Shown here in pieces: positions 26,839 to 35,690 of a stretch of 64,000 nt of DNA (positions are counted from its first letter, which is position 1; the number at the start of each line of letters is the position of its first letter). A program made the position numbers and the translations under genes. Location of the stretch: positions 27,690-91,689 of the forward strand of contig SCVJ01000004.1 in assembly GCA_004322425.1 (NCBI GenBank), in the 5' to 3' direction. The stretch is from Chitinophagaceae bacterium (GTDB taxonomy: Bacteria > Bacteroidota > Bacteroidia > Chitinophagales > Chitinophagaceae). The notes under the pieces are model-generated. The model was not told where the DNA came from. It did not search any database and saw nothing but the letters and a program-made list of their open reading frames with translations.

Positions 26839-27882
26839 TTACGAATTACTGGCAATTAGTAAATTACACAATTTGAATAGTATTCTTGCACTCACATTGG
26901 CATCCCAGTCAGTTTCACTAATTCCTGTTTCGCATAAATCAAAACCAATTATTTTCTTTCCACTTTTTAAAATAGTTTTAAACAAATAATATACTTGTTC
27001 AATTTCTAACCCACTTTGTACAGGTGTACCAGTGTTGGGGCAAAGTTTGGGATCTAATCCATCAACATCAAAACTTATGAAAATATGATTGGGAAGTGAA
27101 AAAACAATTGAATCAACCAATTGCTTCCATGTTTCCCCTTCGTACATTCTTTCTTTAATGTCACGATCAAAAAAACTAATAATGCGAGAACTATTATCGG
27201 AAGCAAATTTCAATTCTCCTTCGCTAAAATCGCGAATACCTACTTGAACCAATTTTACAATTTGTGGAATTTCATTTAGAGCATTATACATGATACTGGC
27301 GTGAGAATAGATAAATCCTTCGTAGGCTACACGCATATCAAAATGAGCATCTATTTGAAGAATTCCAAAATTTCCATGTTTTTCTGCAATTGCTTTAAAA
27401 AATCCAAGTGGAGTGCTATGATCACCTCCTAATAGCCCAACAAGCTTTCCATTGTCTAATAATCTTTTCGTTTGCTCGTAAACCCAATTATTAAGAAAAC
27501 CACTGCCTTCGTTTACTTCTTTCAAGGTTTTGATCATAAACTGATTATCCTCAACTTTTTCGCCTTTAGAAATATAATCGATATACAATTCAGCTTCTCT
27601 TCTTAGATAATCACTTTTCATCTGAATTTTTTTATCGATTGGTAGCATATAAAATCCTTGCTTCCAACCATCTGGAGAGTTGAAATCGAATAGATCTACT
27701 TGCATACTGGCAGTAAAAATATGAGATGATGCTCTAGCTGTACCTGCGCCATAACTAACAGTTACTTCCCAGGGTACAGGGAGTATTATAAGTCTTGCGG
27801 TTTCCTCGGTAAAAGGCAATCCAAAAATATTGTAATTGGGGTTCCCGGCACTGTCGGGATTAAAGTTTGAAAGATCAGTCAT
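26839..27882 (-). CDS. Agmatinase/arginase-family (ureohydrolase) metalloenzyme
   Basis: A 347-residue ureohydrolase. The binuclear metal ligands are complete: GGDHS, DAHFDMR and SFDVDGLDP, with a conserved Glu in GFDLCETG. The family hydrolyses guanidino groups to urea. The N-terminal FGLPFTEETARLIILPVPWEVTVSYGAGTARASSHI is typical of the 'agmatinase family' of Bacteroidota and cyanobacteria, whose substrates differ (arginine, agmatine, or guanidine in recently described nickel enzymes). rocD in this window would suit an arginase but is 27 kb away. Substrate left open. Confidence 0.82.
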   Translation of the reverse strand: MTDLSNFNPDSAGNPNYNIFGLPFTEETARLIILPVPWEVTVSYGAGTARASSHIFTASMQVDLFDFNSPDGWKQGFYMLPIDKKIQMKSDYLRREAELYIDYISKGEKVEDNQFMIKTLKEVNEGSGFLNNWVYEQTKRLLDNGKLVGLLGGDHSTPLGFFKAIAEKHGNFGILQIDAHFDMRVAYEGFIYSHASIMYNALNEIPQIVKLVQVGIRDFSEGELKFASDNSSRIISFFDRDIKERMYEGETWKQLVDSIVFSLPNHIFISFDVDGLDPKLCPNTGTPVQSGLEIEQVYYLFKTILKSGKKIIGFDLCETGISETDWDANVSARILFKLCNLLIASNS

Positions 27883-27999
27883 GGTTGAGTTTATTCAAAA
27901 ACGGTGCAAGTTACAAAGAGTATTTGAAAAGAGAGAAGAACAGAATATTTGAGTAAATTTTTTGCTTTAAATCACAATTAAGAAGTGAAGGTTTTGAGT

Positions 28000-28007
28000 T
28001 AACTTTG
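28000..28007 (+). promoter_or_regulatory. -7 promoter element for ccmE-ccmF
   Basis: TAACTTTG, followed by CGG, matches TAnnTTTG. It is 42 bases before the ccmE ATG within the 167-base divergent region between the agmatinase-family gene and ccmE. Confidence 0.55.
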
Positions 28008-28049
28008 CGGCTGCTATTTTCTATTAACGAATAAAAGTGGAGTAGGGGT

Positions 28050-28475
28050 ATGAAAAAGAGTCATGTTTTCTTTCTTGTTTTAATAATTGCTGCAATTGCA
28101 GTTTTAATTAGCCTTTTGCCTTACGGCGAAAGTACTGCGATGAGTTCTTACGAAACAGTTTACACTGCCAAAGAAAAGGAAGGAAAATTTGTACATCTTG
28201 TTGCTAAATTAGATACAAGACAACCCGTAGAATATGATGCTTTAAAGAATCCCAATTACTTAAGTTTTACAGCTGTCGATTCATTGGGTGCTACCGTGAA
28301 AATTGTTTATCACAATGCTAAACCCGATAACTTGGAACAAAGCGAAAGATTAGTAATGAAAGGTAGAATGAAGGGAGAGCAGTTTGAATGCAAAGAAATT
28401 TTAATGAAATGTCCTTCCAAATACACAGATGATCCGAATCGTATGGAACAAAGTATTATAAACAATACTAACTAA
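28050..28475 (+). CDS. ccmE: Cytochrome c maturation haem chaperone CcmE, CxxxY type
   Basis: A 141-residue periplasmic haem chaperone with an N-terminal membrane anchor (HVFFLVLIIAAIAVLISLLP) and an OB-fold domain. CcmE binds haem covalently and hands it to CcmF for attachment to apocytochromes. In E. coli the haem is held by the His of 'LAKHDENY'. Here the aligned segment reads LMKCPSKY: the His is replaced by Cys (C121) with Tyr four residues on (Y125). This CxxxY form is known from Ccm systems of some sulphate reducers and archaea. It is 6 bases upstream of ccmF. Confidence 0.88.
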   Translation: MKKSHVFFLVLIIAAIAVLISLLPYGESTAMSSYETVYTAKEKEGKFVHLVAKLDTRQPVEYDALKNPNYLSFTAVDSLGATVKIVYHNAKPDNLEQSERLVMKGRMKGEQFECKEILMKCPSKYTDDPNRMEQSIINNTN

Positions 28476-28481
28476 ATAGTC

Positions 28482-31025
28482 ATGGAATATATCGGCGAAC
28501 ACTTGATGCCCGGAAAAATGGGACATCTCTTGATAATTATTTCGTTTGTAACATCGCTCTTTGCAGCGGGTGCTTATTTACTTTCTTTTCGATCAGGAGA
28601 AAATTTAGCAAAGCAACTTTCTTGGAAAAAATTAGCTAGAATTTTTTTCTTCATTGATGTGGTTGCCTTTTTGGCAATTTTTATAATTCTTTATTCACTA
28701 ATTGCAAATCATCGGTACGAATATTTTTATGTGTATAAAAATTCGGGAAATGATTTAGAACCAAAATATATATTCAGTTCACTTTGGAGTGCTTCTGAAG
28801 GAAGTTTTATTCTTTGGGCTGTTTGGCATGCTATTCTTGGAATGATTTTGATTTTCACATCCAAAAAATGGGAAGCACCGGTTATGATGGTTTTATCATT
28901 GATGCAAGCTTGTTTGTCAACAATGTTATTGGGAGTTTATGTGGCGGGAGTAAAAATTGGCAGCAATCCATTTGTTTTATTTAGAGAACAAATGCCGGAT
29001 TTACCCATTTTTACTTATGCAGATTATGTTTCCAAAATAGCAGACGGTAATGGGTTAAATCAGTTGTTGCAGAATTACTGGATGGTTATTCATCCACCAG
29101 TTTTGTTTTTAGGATTTGCAAGTGTCATTGTTCCATTTGCTTTTGCAATTGCTGGGTTAATGACTAAAAAATTGGGTGAATGGACAAAACCCGCACTTCC
29201 ATGGACACTTTTTTCTGCCGCAATTTTAGGAGTTGGTGTAATGATGGGTGCAGCCTGGGCTTATGAATCGTTAAGTTTTGGAGGATATTGGGCTTGGGAT
29301 CCTGTTGAAAATGCATCGCTTGTTCCGTGGATGGTTCTTGTTGCCGGAATTCATACTGTAGTAATTTACAAAAACACAGGTCGATCGTTAAACTCAAGTT
29401 TCTTGTTAATCTTACTTTCATTTATTCTCATTATTTATTCAACTTTTCTCACAAGAAGTGGAATATTGGGCGAAACTTCGGTGCATTCTTTTGCAGATTT
29501 AGGAATGAATGCCCAGCTTTATTTGTTTCTGTATGTATTTTTCTGGCTTCCTTTATTTGTTTTAGTTAATGGAATAAAAAAGAAACTTATTGTTTTTGGA
29601 ATTTCAATAGCTTTTTTAATTCTTGCAAACTTTGTACACCCATTATTTACAGTGATAGCACCCTTGCTTGCAATAGTTGGTTTTATGTGGCAGTTTCAAA
29701 TGGTTGTTCCTTCGCACAAAAAAGAGGAAGAAGGTTCATCACGAGAGTTTTGGATGTTTATTGGATCAATTGTGCTTTTCTTTTCATCATTATTTATTAT
29801 TGGTCAAACTTCATTGCCCGTTTACAATAAAATATTTGGTACAAAATATGCACCGGCTGAGGATGTTGAATTTTCATACAATCGGATTCAGATTTTTATT
29901 GCTATTATTATTGGATCGCTTACTGCAGTTGGCCAATATTTCAAATATCAAAAAACGGTTAAAAAATATTTTTTAAAAAAGATATGGGTTCCCGCTTTGA
30001 TTAGTCTTGTTTTTTCAACTCTAATAATTGTATGGGGCGATATTAACTATAACAAATATGGGATTGGATTTTTGGCTTCCATTTGGATAGCAGTGGCCTG
30101 TAGTATTTTTGCAGTTGTTGCCAACTTTTCCTATATCTGGATTGGCATTAAGGGTTCACTAAAACTTTCCGGACCATCAGTAGCTCATTTTGGATTTGGA
30201 TTAATGTTATTTGGAATTTTAATTTCATCGTCAAAAAAAGAAATACTTTCTTACAACACTAGTGGCATTTCCATAAACTTTGGTCCCGATAGTAAAGAAA
30301 ATACAGGAGAAAACTTAACTCTTGTAAAAGGCGTGAGAATGGATATGGGAAAATATTGGGTAACTTATCATAGTGATTCAATACATCCCAAAAAATCGCA
30401 ATGGTATTATCATATCAAATTTGAAAGTAAAGACGGGAAAGAAAATTTTACAATTACTCCAGATGCTTTTGTAAATTATCAAGGCAATGAAGGATTAATG
30501 GCCAACCCCGATGCAAAGCATTACTGGAATAGAGATGTTTTTGGCTACATAACTGCCATGGCAGATCCTGAAAGAAATAGTGATACTGCCTCGTTCGAAA
30601 AAAATATTGTAAAAATTGGGGATTCAATTTTTTATTCAAGAGGTTATATCATTTTGGAAGATATAGTAACCAATGATAATTTGCCTGCCGAAATTTTTGG
30701 CCCCAATGGAAAACTTTTTGAAGCCAAATTAAAAATTGTGGCTACTTCGGGTTCTCATTATACGTCTGTACCAAGATTGGCAATTGCAAAAGAAATTGCA
30801 TTAGCAGTTCCAGATACAATTATGTCAGAGAGTTTAGTATTTCAATTAAATAAAGTGGAAGGAACAACAGCAGAAATTGGAGTAAAAGAGTCTAATTCTG
30901 TCCTTCAATATATCACACTCAAAGTTTATAAATTTCCTTTCATAAATGTCCTATGGTTGGGAACAATTTTTATGGCTGTAGGATTTTGTATTAGCATGAT
31001 TCGTCGCGTTCGATTGAACAAATAA
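28482..31025 (+). CDS. ccmF: Cytochrome c haem lyase CcmF/CcsA-type
   Basis: An 847-residue polytopic membrane protein with the haem-handling WWD-type segment GGYWAWDPVENASLVPWM and conserved flanking elements WMVIHPPVLFLGF and LTRSGILGETSVHSF. The C-terminal approximately 250 residues form a periplasmic domain before a final helix (VLWLGTIFMAVGFCISMIRR). It is longer than E. coli CcmF, as in Bacteroidota homologues. It works with CcmE to attach haem to CXXCH motifs. CcmA, B, C, G and H are not in the window. Confidence 0.92.
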   Translation: MEYIGEHLMPGKMGHLLIIISFVTSLFAAGAYLLSFRSGENLAKQLSWKKLARIFFFIDVVAFLAIFIILYSLIANHRYEYFYVYKNSGNDLEPKYIFSSLWSASEGSFILWAVWHAILGMILIFTSKKWEAPVMMVLSLMQACLSTMLLGVYVAGVKIGSNPFVLFREQMPDLPIFTYADYVSKIADGNGLNQLLQNYWMVIHPPVLFLGFASVIVPFAFAIAGLMTKKLGEWTKPALPWTLFSAAILGVGVMMGAAWAYESLSFGGYWAWDPVENASLVPWMVLVAGIHTVVIYKNTGRSLNSSFLLILLSFILIIYSTFLTRSGILGETSVHSFADLGMNAQLYLFLYVFFWLPLFVLVNGIKKKLIVFGISIAFLILANFVHPLFTVIAPLLAIVGFMWQFQMVVPSHKKEEEGSSREFWMFIGSIVLFFSSLFIIGQTSLPVYNKIFGTKYAPAEDVEFSYNRIQIFIAIIIGSLTAVGQYFKYQKTVKKYFLKKIWVPALISLVFSTLIIVWGDINYNKYGIGFLASIWIAVACSIFAVVANFSYIWIGIKGSLKLSGPSVAHFGFGLMLFGILISSSKKEILSYNTSGISINFGPDSKENTGENLTLVKGVRMDMGKYWVTYHSDSIHPKKSQWYYHIKFESKDGKENFTITPDAFVNYQGNEGLMANPDAKHYWNRDVFGYITAMADPERNSDTASFEKNIVKIGDSIFYSRGYIILEDIVTNDNLPAEIFGPNGKLFEAKLKIVATSGSHYTSVPRLAIAKEIALAVPDTIMSESLVFQLNKVEGTTAEIGVKESNSVLQYITLKVYKFPFINVLWLGTIFMAVGFCISMIRRVRLNK

Positions 31026-31104
31026 GTTTCAATTTTATAATTATTTTATGCTTTTTTAGCTTGAGATATTATTTACAAGATACTTATTGTTGTAATTTAG
31101 TTAA

Positions 31105-31773
31105 ATGAAAAAGTGGTTGGCAAAACTTGGGTTGAGTTTTACAATAGCCACACTATTTTTTTTTCATACAAGCTTCAGTCAAGAAAATAATCCATTACCA
31201 ACTCAGCATGAAAAATGGGGAAAATCGGATACAATAATTACGCAAGCAATTTTTTATCAAGAAGAATGGATGCCATTTAAAGAGTTAGAAAAAGCTTGGG
31301 TTTCCAATTTGTCTGATAAGCAATTGGCAAAATTCATTCAAGAGTGGACAAGGTTGCGCAATGCTGTTTATGTAACGTATCCTTATGCAAAAACTGCTGG
31401 TATATTAATGAATGATATCAATTTCAACTTAGCCAACGTCAGCAATAAAAAAGAAAGGAAAAAATATATTAAAATGCGAGAAGAAGAATTGAGAGATAAA
31501 TTTGGCGAGCCATTGACCAATCTTTCCGTATTTCAAGGAAAAATATTGATGAAATTAATTAACCGTCAAACGGGAAATAATTGCTACGAAATTGTAAAAG
31601 AATATCGTGGCGGAGTTGCAGCTCGCCTTTATCAAACGGTTGCTTTTTTCTTTGGCTCTAGCTTGAAACAGGATTGGGATTTATCTGAAAATGTTGATAA
31701 ACAAATTGAAGGTTTTGTGAAAGAGATTGATGGCCTTTGGTACAATAATACAATTCTTGAAAAAGGAGATTAA
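31105..31773 (+). CDS. DUF4294 exported protein, unknown function
   Basis: A 222-residue protein with a signal peptide (LGLSFTIATLFFFHTSFSQ) and a DUF4294 core: RLRNAVYVTYPYAKTAGILMNDINFNL, KKERKKYIKMREEELRDKFGEPLTNLSVFQGKILMKLINRQTGNNCYEI. The family is common in Bacteroidota and has no known function. It lies 79 bases after ccmF and 49 bases before bshB1 on the same strand. Confidence 0.8.
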   Translation: MKKWLAKLGLSFTIATLFFFHTSFSQENNPLPTQHEKWGKSDTIITQAIFYQEEWMPFKELEKAWVSNLSDKQLAKFIQEWTRLRNAVYVTYPYAKTAGILMNDINFNLANVSNKKERKKYIKMREEELRDKFGEPLTNLSVFQGKILMKLINRQTGNNCYEIVKEYRGGVAARLYQTVAFFFGSSLKQDWDLSENVDKQIEGFVKEIDGLWYNNTILEKGD

Positions 31774-31822
31774 AAATTGTTGTATTATTAGGAATTGATA
31801 ATATAAAGTTAGAATTTAAAAT

Positions 31823-32560
31823 ATGAAACTAGATATATTGGCTATTGGTGCTCATCCCGACGATGTAGAACTTAGTTGTTCCGGAACAATCATAAACGAA
31901 GTTAAGTTAGGAAAAAAAGTAGGAATTGTTGATCTCACACAGGGAGAATTAGGGTCAAGAGGTTCCATAGAATCTCGATATGAGGAAGCAACCAAAGCTT
32001 CTTTCATTTTAGGAATTCAAGTTCGGGAGAATTTAAAAATGCGAGATGGCTTTTTTGAAAATAATGAAACAAACCAATTGAAGTTAATTTCGATTATTCG
32101 GAAATATCAACCCAAAATTATTTTGGCCAATGCAACAGCAGATCGTCATCCAGATCATGGAAGAGCTGCTCAATTGGTAAAAGACGCCTGCTTTTTGTCG
32201 GGGTTAATTAAGGTGAGAACAAAGGATGAAGAGGGAAGCGATCAACTTCCTTATCGGTCTGAACATGTTTTCAATTATATTCAAGACCGCTATATTGAAC
32301 CAGACTTTGTGGTAGATATTACAGCCTCTTTTGAACAAAGAATGAATGCGATAAAATCGTATACCTCACAGTTTTATAGTGCTGAAAATAAAGGAACTGA
32401 ACCCGATACTTATATTTCTACTCCCGAATTTTTTGAATCAATTACTGCAAGAGCAAGGCTAATGGGTAAAAAAATTGGCGTTACTTATGGGGAGGGTTTT
32501 ACATCTGCAAAAAGGGTGGGTATTCGAAATTTTGATTCTTTAATTGACCATAATTCATAA
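31823..32560 (+). CDS. bshB1: Bacillithiol biosynthesis deacetylase BshB1
   Basis: A 245-residue cytoplasmic PIG-L/LmbE deacetylase with zinc motifs IGAHPDDVELSCSGTI and ADRHPDHGRAAQLV. The segment VDLTQGELGSRGS and the closing GKKIGVTYGEGFTS are diagnostic of BshB1, which removes the acetyl group from N-acetylglucosaminyl-malate in bacillithiol synthesis. Its partner bshC is 19 kb away in the window; bshA is not present. It has no signal peptide, unlike the PIG-L protein at about 18.1 kb. Confidence 0.9.
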   Translation: MKLDILAIGAHPDDVELSCSGTIINEVKLGKKVGIVDLTQGELGSRGSIESRYEEATKASFILGIQVRENLKMRDGFFENNETNQLKLISIIRKYQPKIILANATADRHPDHGRAAQLVKDACFLSGLIKVRTKDEEGSDQLPYRSEHVFNYIQDRYIEPDFVVDITASFEQRMNAIKSYTSQFYSAENKGTEPDTYISTPEFFESITARARLMGKKIGVTYGEGFTSAKRVGIRNFDSLIDHNS

Positions 32561-32605
32561 TCCCTTTTCAGTTTGTTTTTTAGTATAAATCTTATCAAAA
32601 GGGTA

Positions 32606-32613
32606 TAACTTTG
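32606..32613 (+). promoter_or_regulatory. -7 promoter element for the desaturase gene
   Basis: TAACTTTG, within TATAACTTTGCCC, matches TAnnTTTG and lies 22 bases upstream of the ATG. An AAAAGGG just before it could pair with CCCTTTT about 40 bases upstream; no role is evident. Confidence 0.55.
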
Positions 32614-32635
32614 CCCTAATTTTTAAAACAAATAA

Positions 32636-33700
32636 ATGGCAACTCCAAAATTTTCAAAAATTACTCAATCTTTTTATTCCGATTTAAAAACTAGGGTCAA
32701 TTCTTATTTTGAAGAAGTAAAAATGTCTCCAACAGGAAACTTTCAACTTTTTTTCAAAGCAGTCATTCTATTAGTTGTATTTGCTTTGGTTTATGCTCAT
32801 CTTGTTTTCTTTACACCATCAATTGTTTTGGCTATTTGTGAGTGTGTTTTTCTTGGCGGCCTTGTTGCTGCCATAGGGTTTAATGTAATGCATGATGGAG
32901 CTCATGGTAGTTTTAGCAAGTATAAAAGTATTAATACGTTTGCATCATTTTCTTTAAATATATTGGGAGGTAGCAGCTATATGTGGAATATGAAACACAA
33001 TATTATTCATCACACTTATACCAACGTAGAAGGAGTTGATGACGATATTGAAATTCAGCCATGGATGCGCATGAGTGATTCTCAAAAAAAGCATTGGATG
33101 CATAAATATCAGCATTTATATTTCTGGATTTTTTATTCAATACTTTATATAAGCTGGATGTTTGTTACAGATTATATGAAATATTTTAAAGGAAAAATTG
33201 GTGAAATAAAAATTACAAAAATGAAGTTTTCTGATCATCTTGTTTTTTGGGGATTCAAGGCTGTTCATTTAGTTCTATTTATTGGTTTGCCAATTTATAT
33301 GCTTGGCTTTACCAACTGGCTAATTGGTTTTTTAGCACTTACAATTTTTGCAGGCCTTATATTGAGCATTGTATTTCAATTAGCCCATACAGTAGAACAT
33401 ACTGCTTTTGTAATGCCTGATGGTGAAACTGGAAATATTGAAGATGAATGGGCAAAGCATCAAGTAAAAACGACTGCTAATTTTGCTACGCACAATAAAT
33501 TAATTTCTTGGTTAGTGGGTGGACTTAACTTTCAAATTGAACATCACTTGTTCCCAAAAATTTCACATATTCATTATCCTGCTATTAGTAAAATCATAAA
33601 GCAGGTGTGTAAAGAATATGGCCTAGTCTACAATGAATATCCCAGAATGCGATATGCCTTGGTTTCACATATCAGCTATTTAAAGCATATGGGTAGATAG
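32636..33700 (+). CDS. Membrane fatty acid desaturase (acyl-lipid/acyl-CoA type)
   Basis: A 354-residue diiron desaturase with the three histidine boxes HDGAH, HNIIHHTYTN and QIEHHLFP, and membrane helices around residues 40-85 and 160-240. The third box beginning with Gln places it with front-end (delta-5/6-like) desaturases, here without a fused cytochrome b5 domain. It would introduce double bases-pairing-independent cis bonds into membrane lipid acyl chains, i.e. simple acyl unsaturation, probably adjusting fluidity. The exact position of desaturation is not predictable. Single-gene transcript. Confidence 0.88.
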   Translation: MATPKFSKITQSFYSDLKTRVNSYFEEVKMSPTGNFQLFFKAVILLVVFALVYAHLVFFTPSIVLAICECVFLGGLVAAIGFNVMHDGAHGSFSKYKSINTFASFSLNILGGSSYMWNMKHNIIHHTYTNVEGVDDDIEIQPWMRMSDSQKKHWMHKYQHLYFWIFYSILYISWMFVTDYMKYFKGKIGEIKITKMKFSDHLVFWGFKAVHLVLFIGLPIYMLGFTNWLIGFLALTIFAGLILSIVFQLAHTVEHTAFVMPDGETGNIEDEWAKHQVKTTANFATHNKLISWLVGGLNFQIEHHLFPKISHIHYPAISKIIKQVCKEYGLVYNEYPRMRYALVSHISYLKHMGR

Positions 33701-33795
33701 TTTTAATTTCATATAGATAAGGGGTCTAAATTTTTAATTTATAAATGTGAATCTTGTTTTTAATTAACAGTTGTTAGTTAAAAAAATCTTCTCCT

Positions 33796-33803
33796 TATAT
33801 TTG
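33796..33803 (+). promoter_or_regulatory. -7 promoter element for acyl-CoA dehydrogenase
   Basis: TATATTTG followed by CCGCG matches TAnnTTTG and lies inside the ORF-track extension, 18 bases before the ATG at 33822. It therefore argues for the shorter protein. Confidence 0.55.
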
Positions 33804-33821
33804 CCGCGAAAAAATATAGTC

Positions 33822-34979
33822 ATGCAATTTCAACTTAGTGAAGAGCACTTAATGATTCAAAAAGCAGCAAAAGATTTTGCTGAAAATGAATGTAAGTCGG
33901 GAGTTATTGAGAGAGACGAAAAACAACTATTCCCAAAAGAGCAAGTAATGAAGTTGGCTGATTTAGGTTTTTTAGGGATGATGGTAGATCCCATCAATGG
34001 AGGAGCCGGCATGGATACGCTCAGTTATGTTTTGGCAATGGAAGAAATCAGTAAATGGGATGCAAGTACAAGTGTTGTGATGAGTGTCAACAATAGTTTG
34101 GTTTGTTTTGGATTACAAGAATTTGGCAACGATTTTCAAAAGAAAAAATATCTTGTTCCATTAGCACAAGGGAAAAAAGATGGTGAATTATACATCGGCG
34201 CTTTTCTTTTAAGCGAGCCCGAAGCTGGGAGTGATGCTACAAGTCAGCGTACAATTGCAGAGGATAAAGGCGATCACTATTTAATTAATGGGACCAAAAA
34301 CTGGATTACAAATGGCAGTACTGCTTCTGTGTATTTAGTGATGGCACAAACTGACGCTTCAAAAGGAACAAGAGGAATTAATACATTAATTGTAGAAAAA
34401 AATTGGCCCGGAGTTACAGTTGCTGCAAAAGAAAATAAATTGGGAATTCGTGGAAGCGATACCAATACAATTATGTTTACGGATGTAAAAGTTCCTAAAG
34501 AAAATCGAATAGGCGCTGATGGGTTTGGTTTCAAATTTGCAATGAAGACTTTGGCTGGTGGTCGCATTGGAATTGCATCTCAGGCTTTGGGAATTGCGAG
34601 CGGTGCTTATGAATTGGCAAAAGAATATTCCAAACAAAGAAAGGCTTTTGGAACCGAGATAATGAATCATCAAGCCATTGCTTTTAAGTTGGCAGATATG
34701 GCAACTAGAATTGAAGCGGCTAGGTTACTTTGCTTAAAAGCAGCATGGGATAAAGACAATGGGTTGGATTATACCCTTAGCAGTTCAATGGCAAAAGTGT
34801 TTGCTTCAGAAACTGCTATGTGGGTTACTACTGAAGCTGTGCAAATTCACGGAGGTTATGGTTTTGTAAAGGAATACCATGTAGAGCGATTAATGAGAGA
34901 TGCAAAAATTACTCAGATTTACGAAGGTACCAGCGAAGTACAGCGGATTGTCATCAGCCGAAGTATTCTAAAAAAATAA
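33822..34979 (+). CDS. Acyl-CoA dehydrogenase
   Basis: A 385-residue flavoenzyme of fatty acid or branched-chain beta-oxidation. The start MQFQLSEEHLMIQKAAKDFA is preferred: the 17 extra residues of the track overlap a promoter element and match nothing. FAD/substrate motifs are LSEPEAGSDATSQ and WITNG; the catalytic Glu lies in QIYEGTSEVQRIVISRSIL. The 'short/branched chain' class is most likely from the length. Electrons would go to EtfAB, also encoded in the window. Confidence 0.93.
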   Translation: MQFQLSEEHLMIQKAAKDFAENECKSGVIERDEKQLFPKEQVMKLADLGFLGMMVDPINGGAGMDTLSYVLAMEEISKWDASTSVVMSVNNSLVCFGLQEFGNDFQKKKYLVPLAQGKKDGELYIGAFLLSEPEAGSDATSQRTIAEDKGDHYLINGTKNWITNGSTASVYLVMAQTDASKGTRGINTLIVEKNWPGVTVAAKENKLGIRGSDTNTIMFTDVKVPKENRIGADGFGFKFAMKTLAGGRIGIASQALGIASGAYELAKEYSKQRKAFGTEIMNHQAIAFKLADMATRIEAARLLCLKAAWDKDNGLDYTLSSSMAKVFASETAMWVTTEAVQIHGGYGFVKEYHVERLMRDAKITQIYEGTSEVQRIVISRSILKK

Positions 34980-35039
34980 TTTTCAAAAATTTGTTTTCTT
35001 TTTGATGAAGAAATTCATCTGCTTATTCTATTTTTAGTT

Positions 35040-35675
35040 ATGGCAATTCAAAAAGAAGCTTTTTTAAAGATCAAAAGTGAGTTAGAAAAAAAGCACATAA
35101 CTCTGGTTGCAGTTTCTAAAACTCAATCCATAGATTCTATTCTTCAATTATACGAATTGGGGCAAAGAGATTTTGGAGAAAATTATGTACAGGAATTAGT
35201 AGAAAAGCACAAACATTTACCTTCCGATATCCGTTGGCATTTTATTGGCCATTTGCAAAGTAACAAAGCAAAAAAAATCATTTCTTTTGTTCATTTAATT
35301 CAAACCGTTGATTCTTTAAAATTATTACAGCAGTTGAACAAGGAAGCAAAGAATTGCAACCGAAATGTAAACTGTCTTTTGCAAGTCCGTATGGCTCAAG
35401 AGGAAACAAAATTTGGTTTGAACGAAGTTGAACTGTCAAATGTTTTAGAAAACAAATTTGAGAATGTATCAGTTTGTGGATTAATGGGATTGGGAACTTT
35501 AACCAATGATGTAGTAAAAACTAGGGAAGAGTTTTCCTTTCTTAAGCGTTTACAGGATAAAATTCCTACAGCCAAAATACTTTCAATGGGAATGAGTAGC
35601 GATTTTAAAATTGCAATTGAAGAAGGAAGTACACTCGTGCGCATTGGAAGTTTACTATTTGGAGAAAGAAATTGA
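35040..35675 (+). CDS. YggS/PROSC-family PLP-binding protein
   Basis: A 211-residue PLP-binding protein involved in vitamin B6 homeostasis. The PLP lysine is in LVAVSKTQSID, with FGENYVQEL, WHFIGHLQSNKAK, GLMGLGTL and LSMGMSSDFKIAIEEGSTLVRIGSLLFG, all diagnostic of the family. It is shorter than E. coli YggS by some 20 residues but has all core blocks. A small exported protein gene starts 15 bases downstream. A 6-bp hairpin (GATGAA-gaaa-TTCATC, 35004-35019) precedes it without a T-run. Confidence 0.92.
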   Translation: MAIQKEAFLKIKSELEKKHITLVAVSKTQSIDSILQLYELGQRDFGENYVQELVEKHKHLPSDIRWHFIGHLQSNKAKKIISFVHLIQTVDSLKLLQQLNKEAKNCNRNVNCLLQVRMAQEETKFGLNEVELSNVLENKFENVSVCGLMGLGTLTNDVVKTREEFSFLKRLQDKIPTAKILSMGMSSDFKIAIEEGSTLVRIGSLLFGERN

Positions 35676-35690
35676 GATTAATTTTACAGT

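Noticed and set aside
33771-33821. N-terminal extension of the acyl-CoA dehydrogenase
   Set aside because: It overlaps a TATATTTG promoter element, and MQFQLSEEHLM is the normal start.
35004-35019. GATGAA-gaaa-TTCATC hairpin before yggS
   Set aside because: A 6-bp stem without a following T-run is expected often in AT-rich intergenic DNA; not called a terminator.
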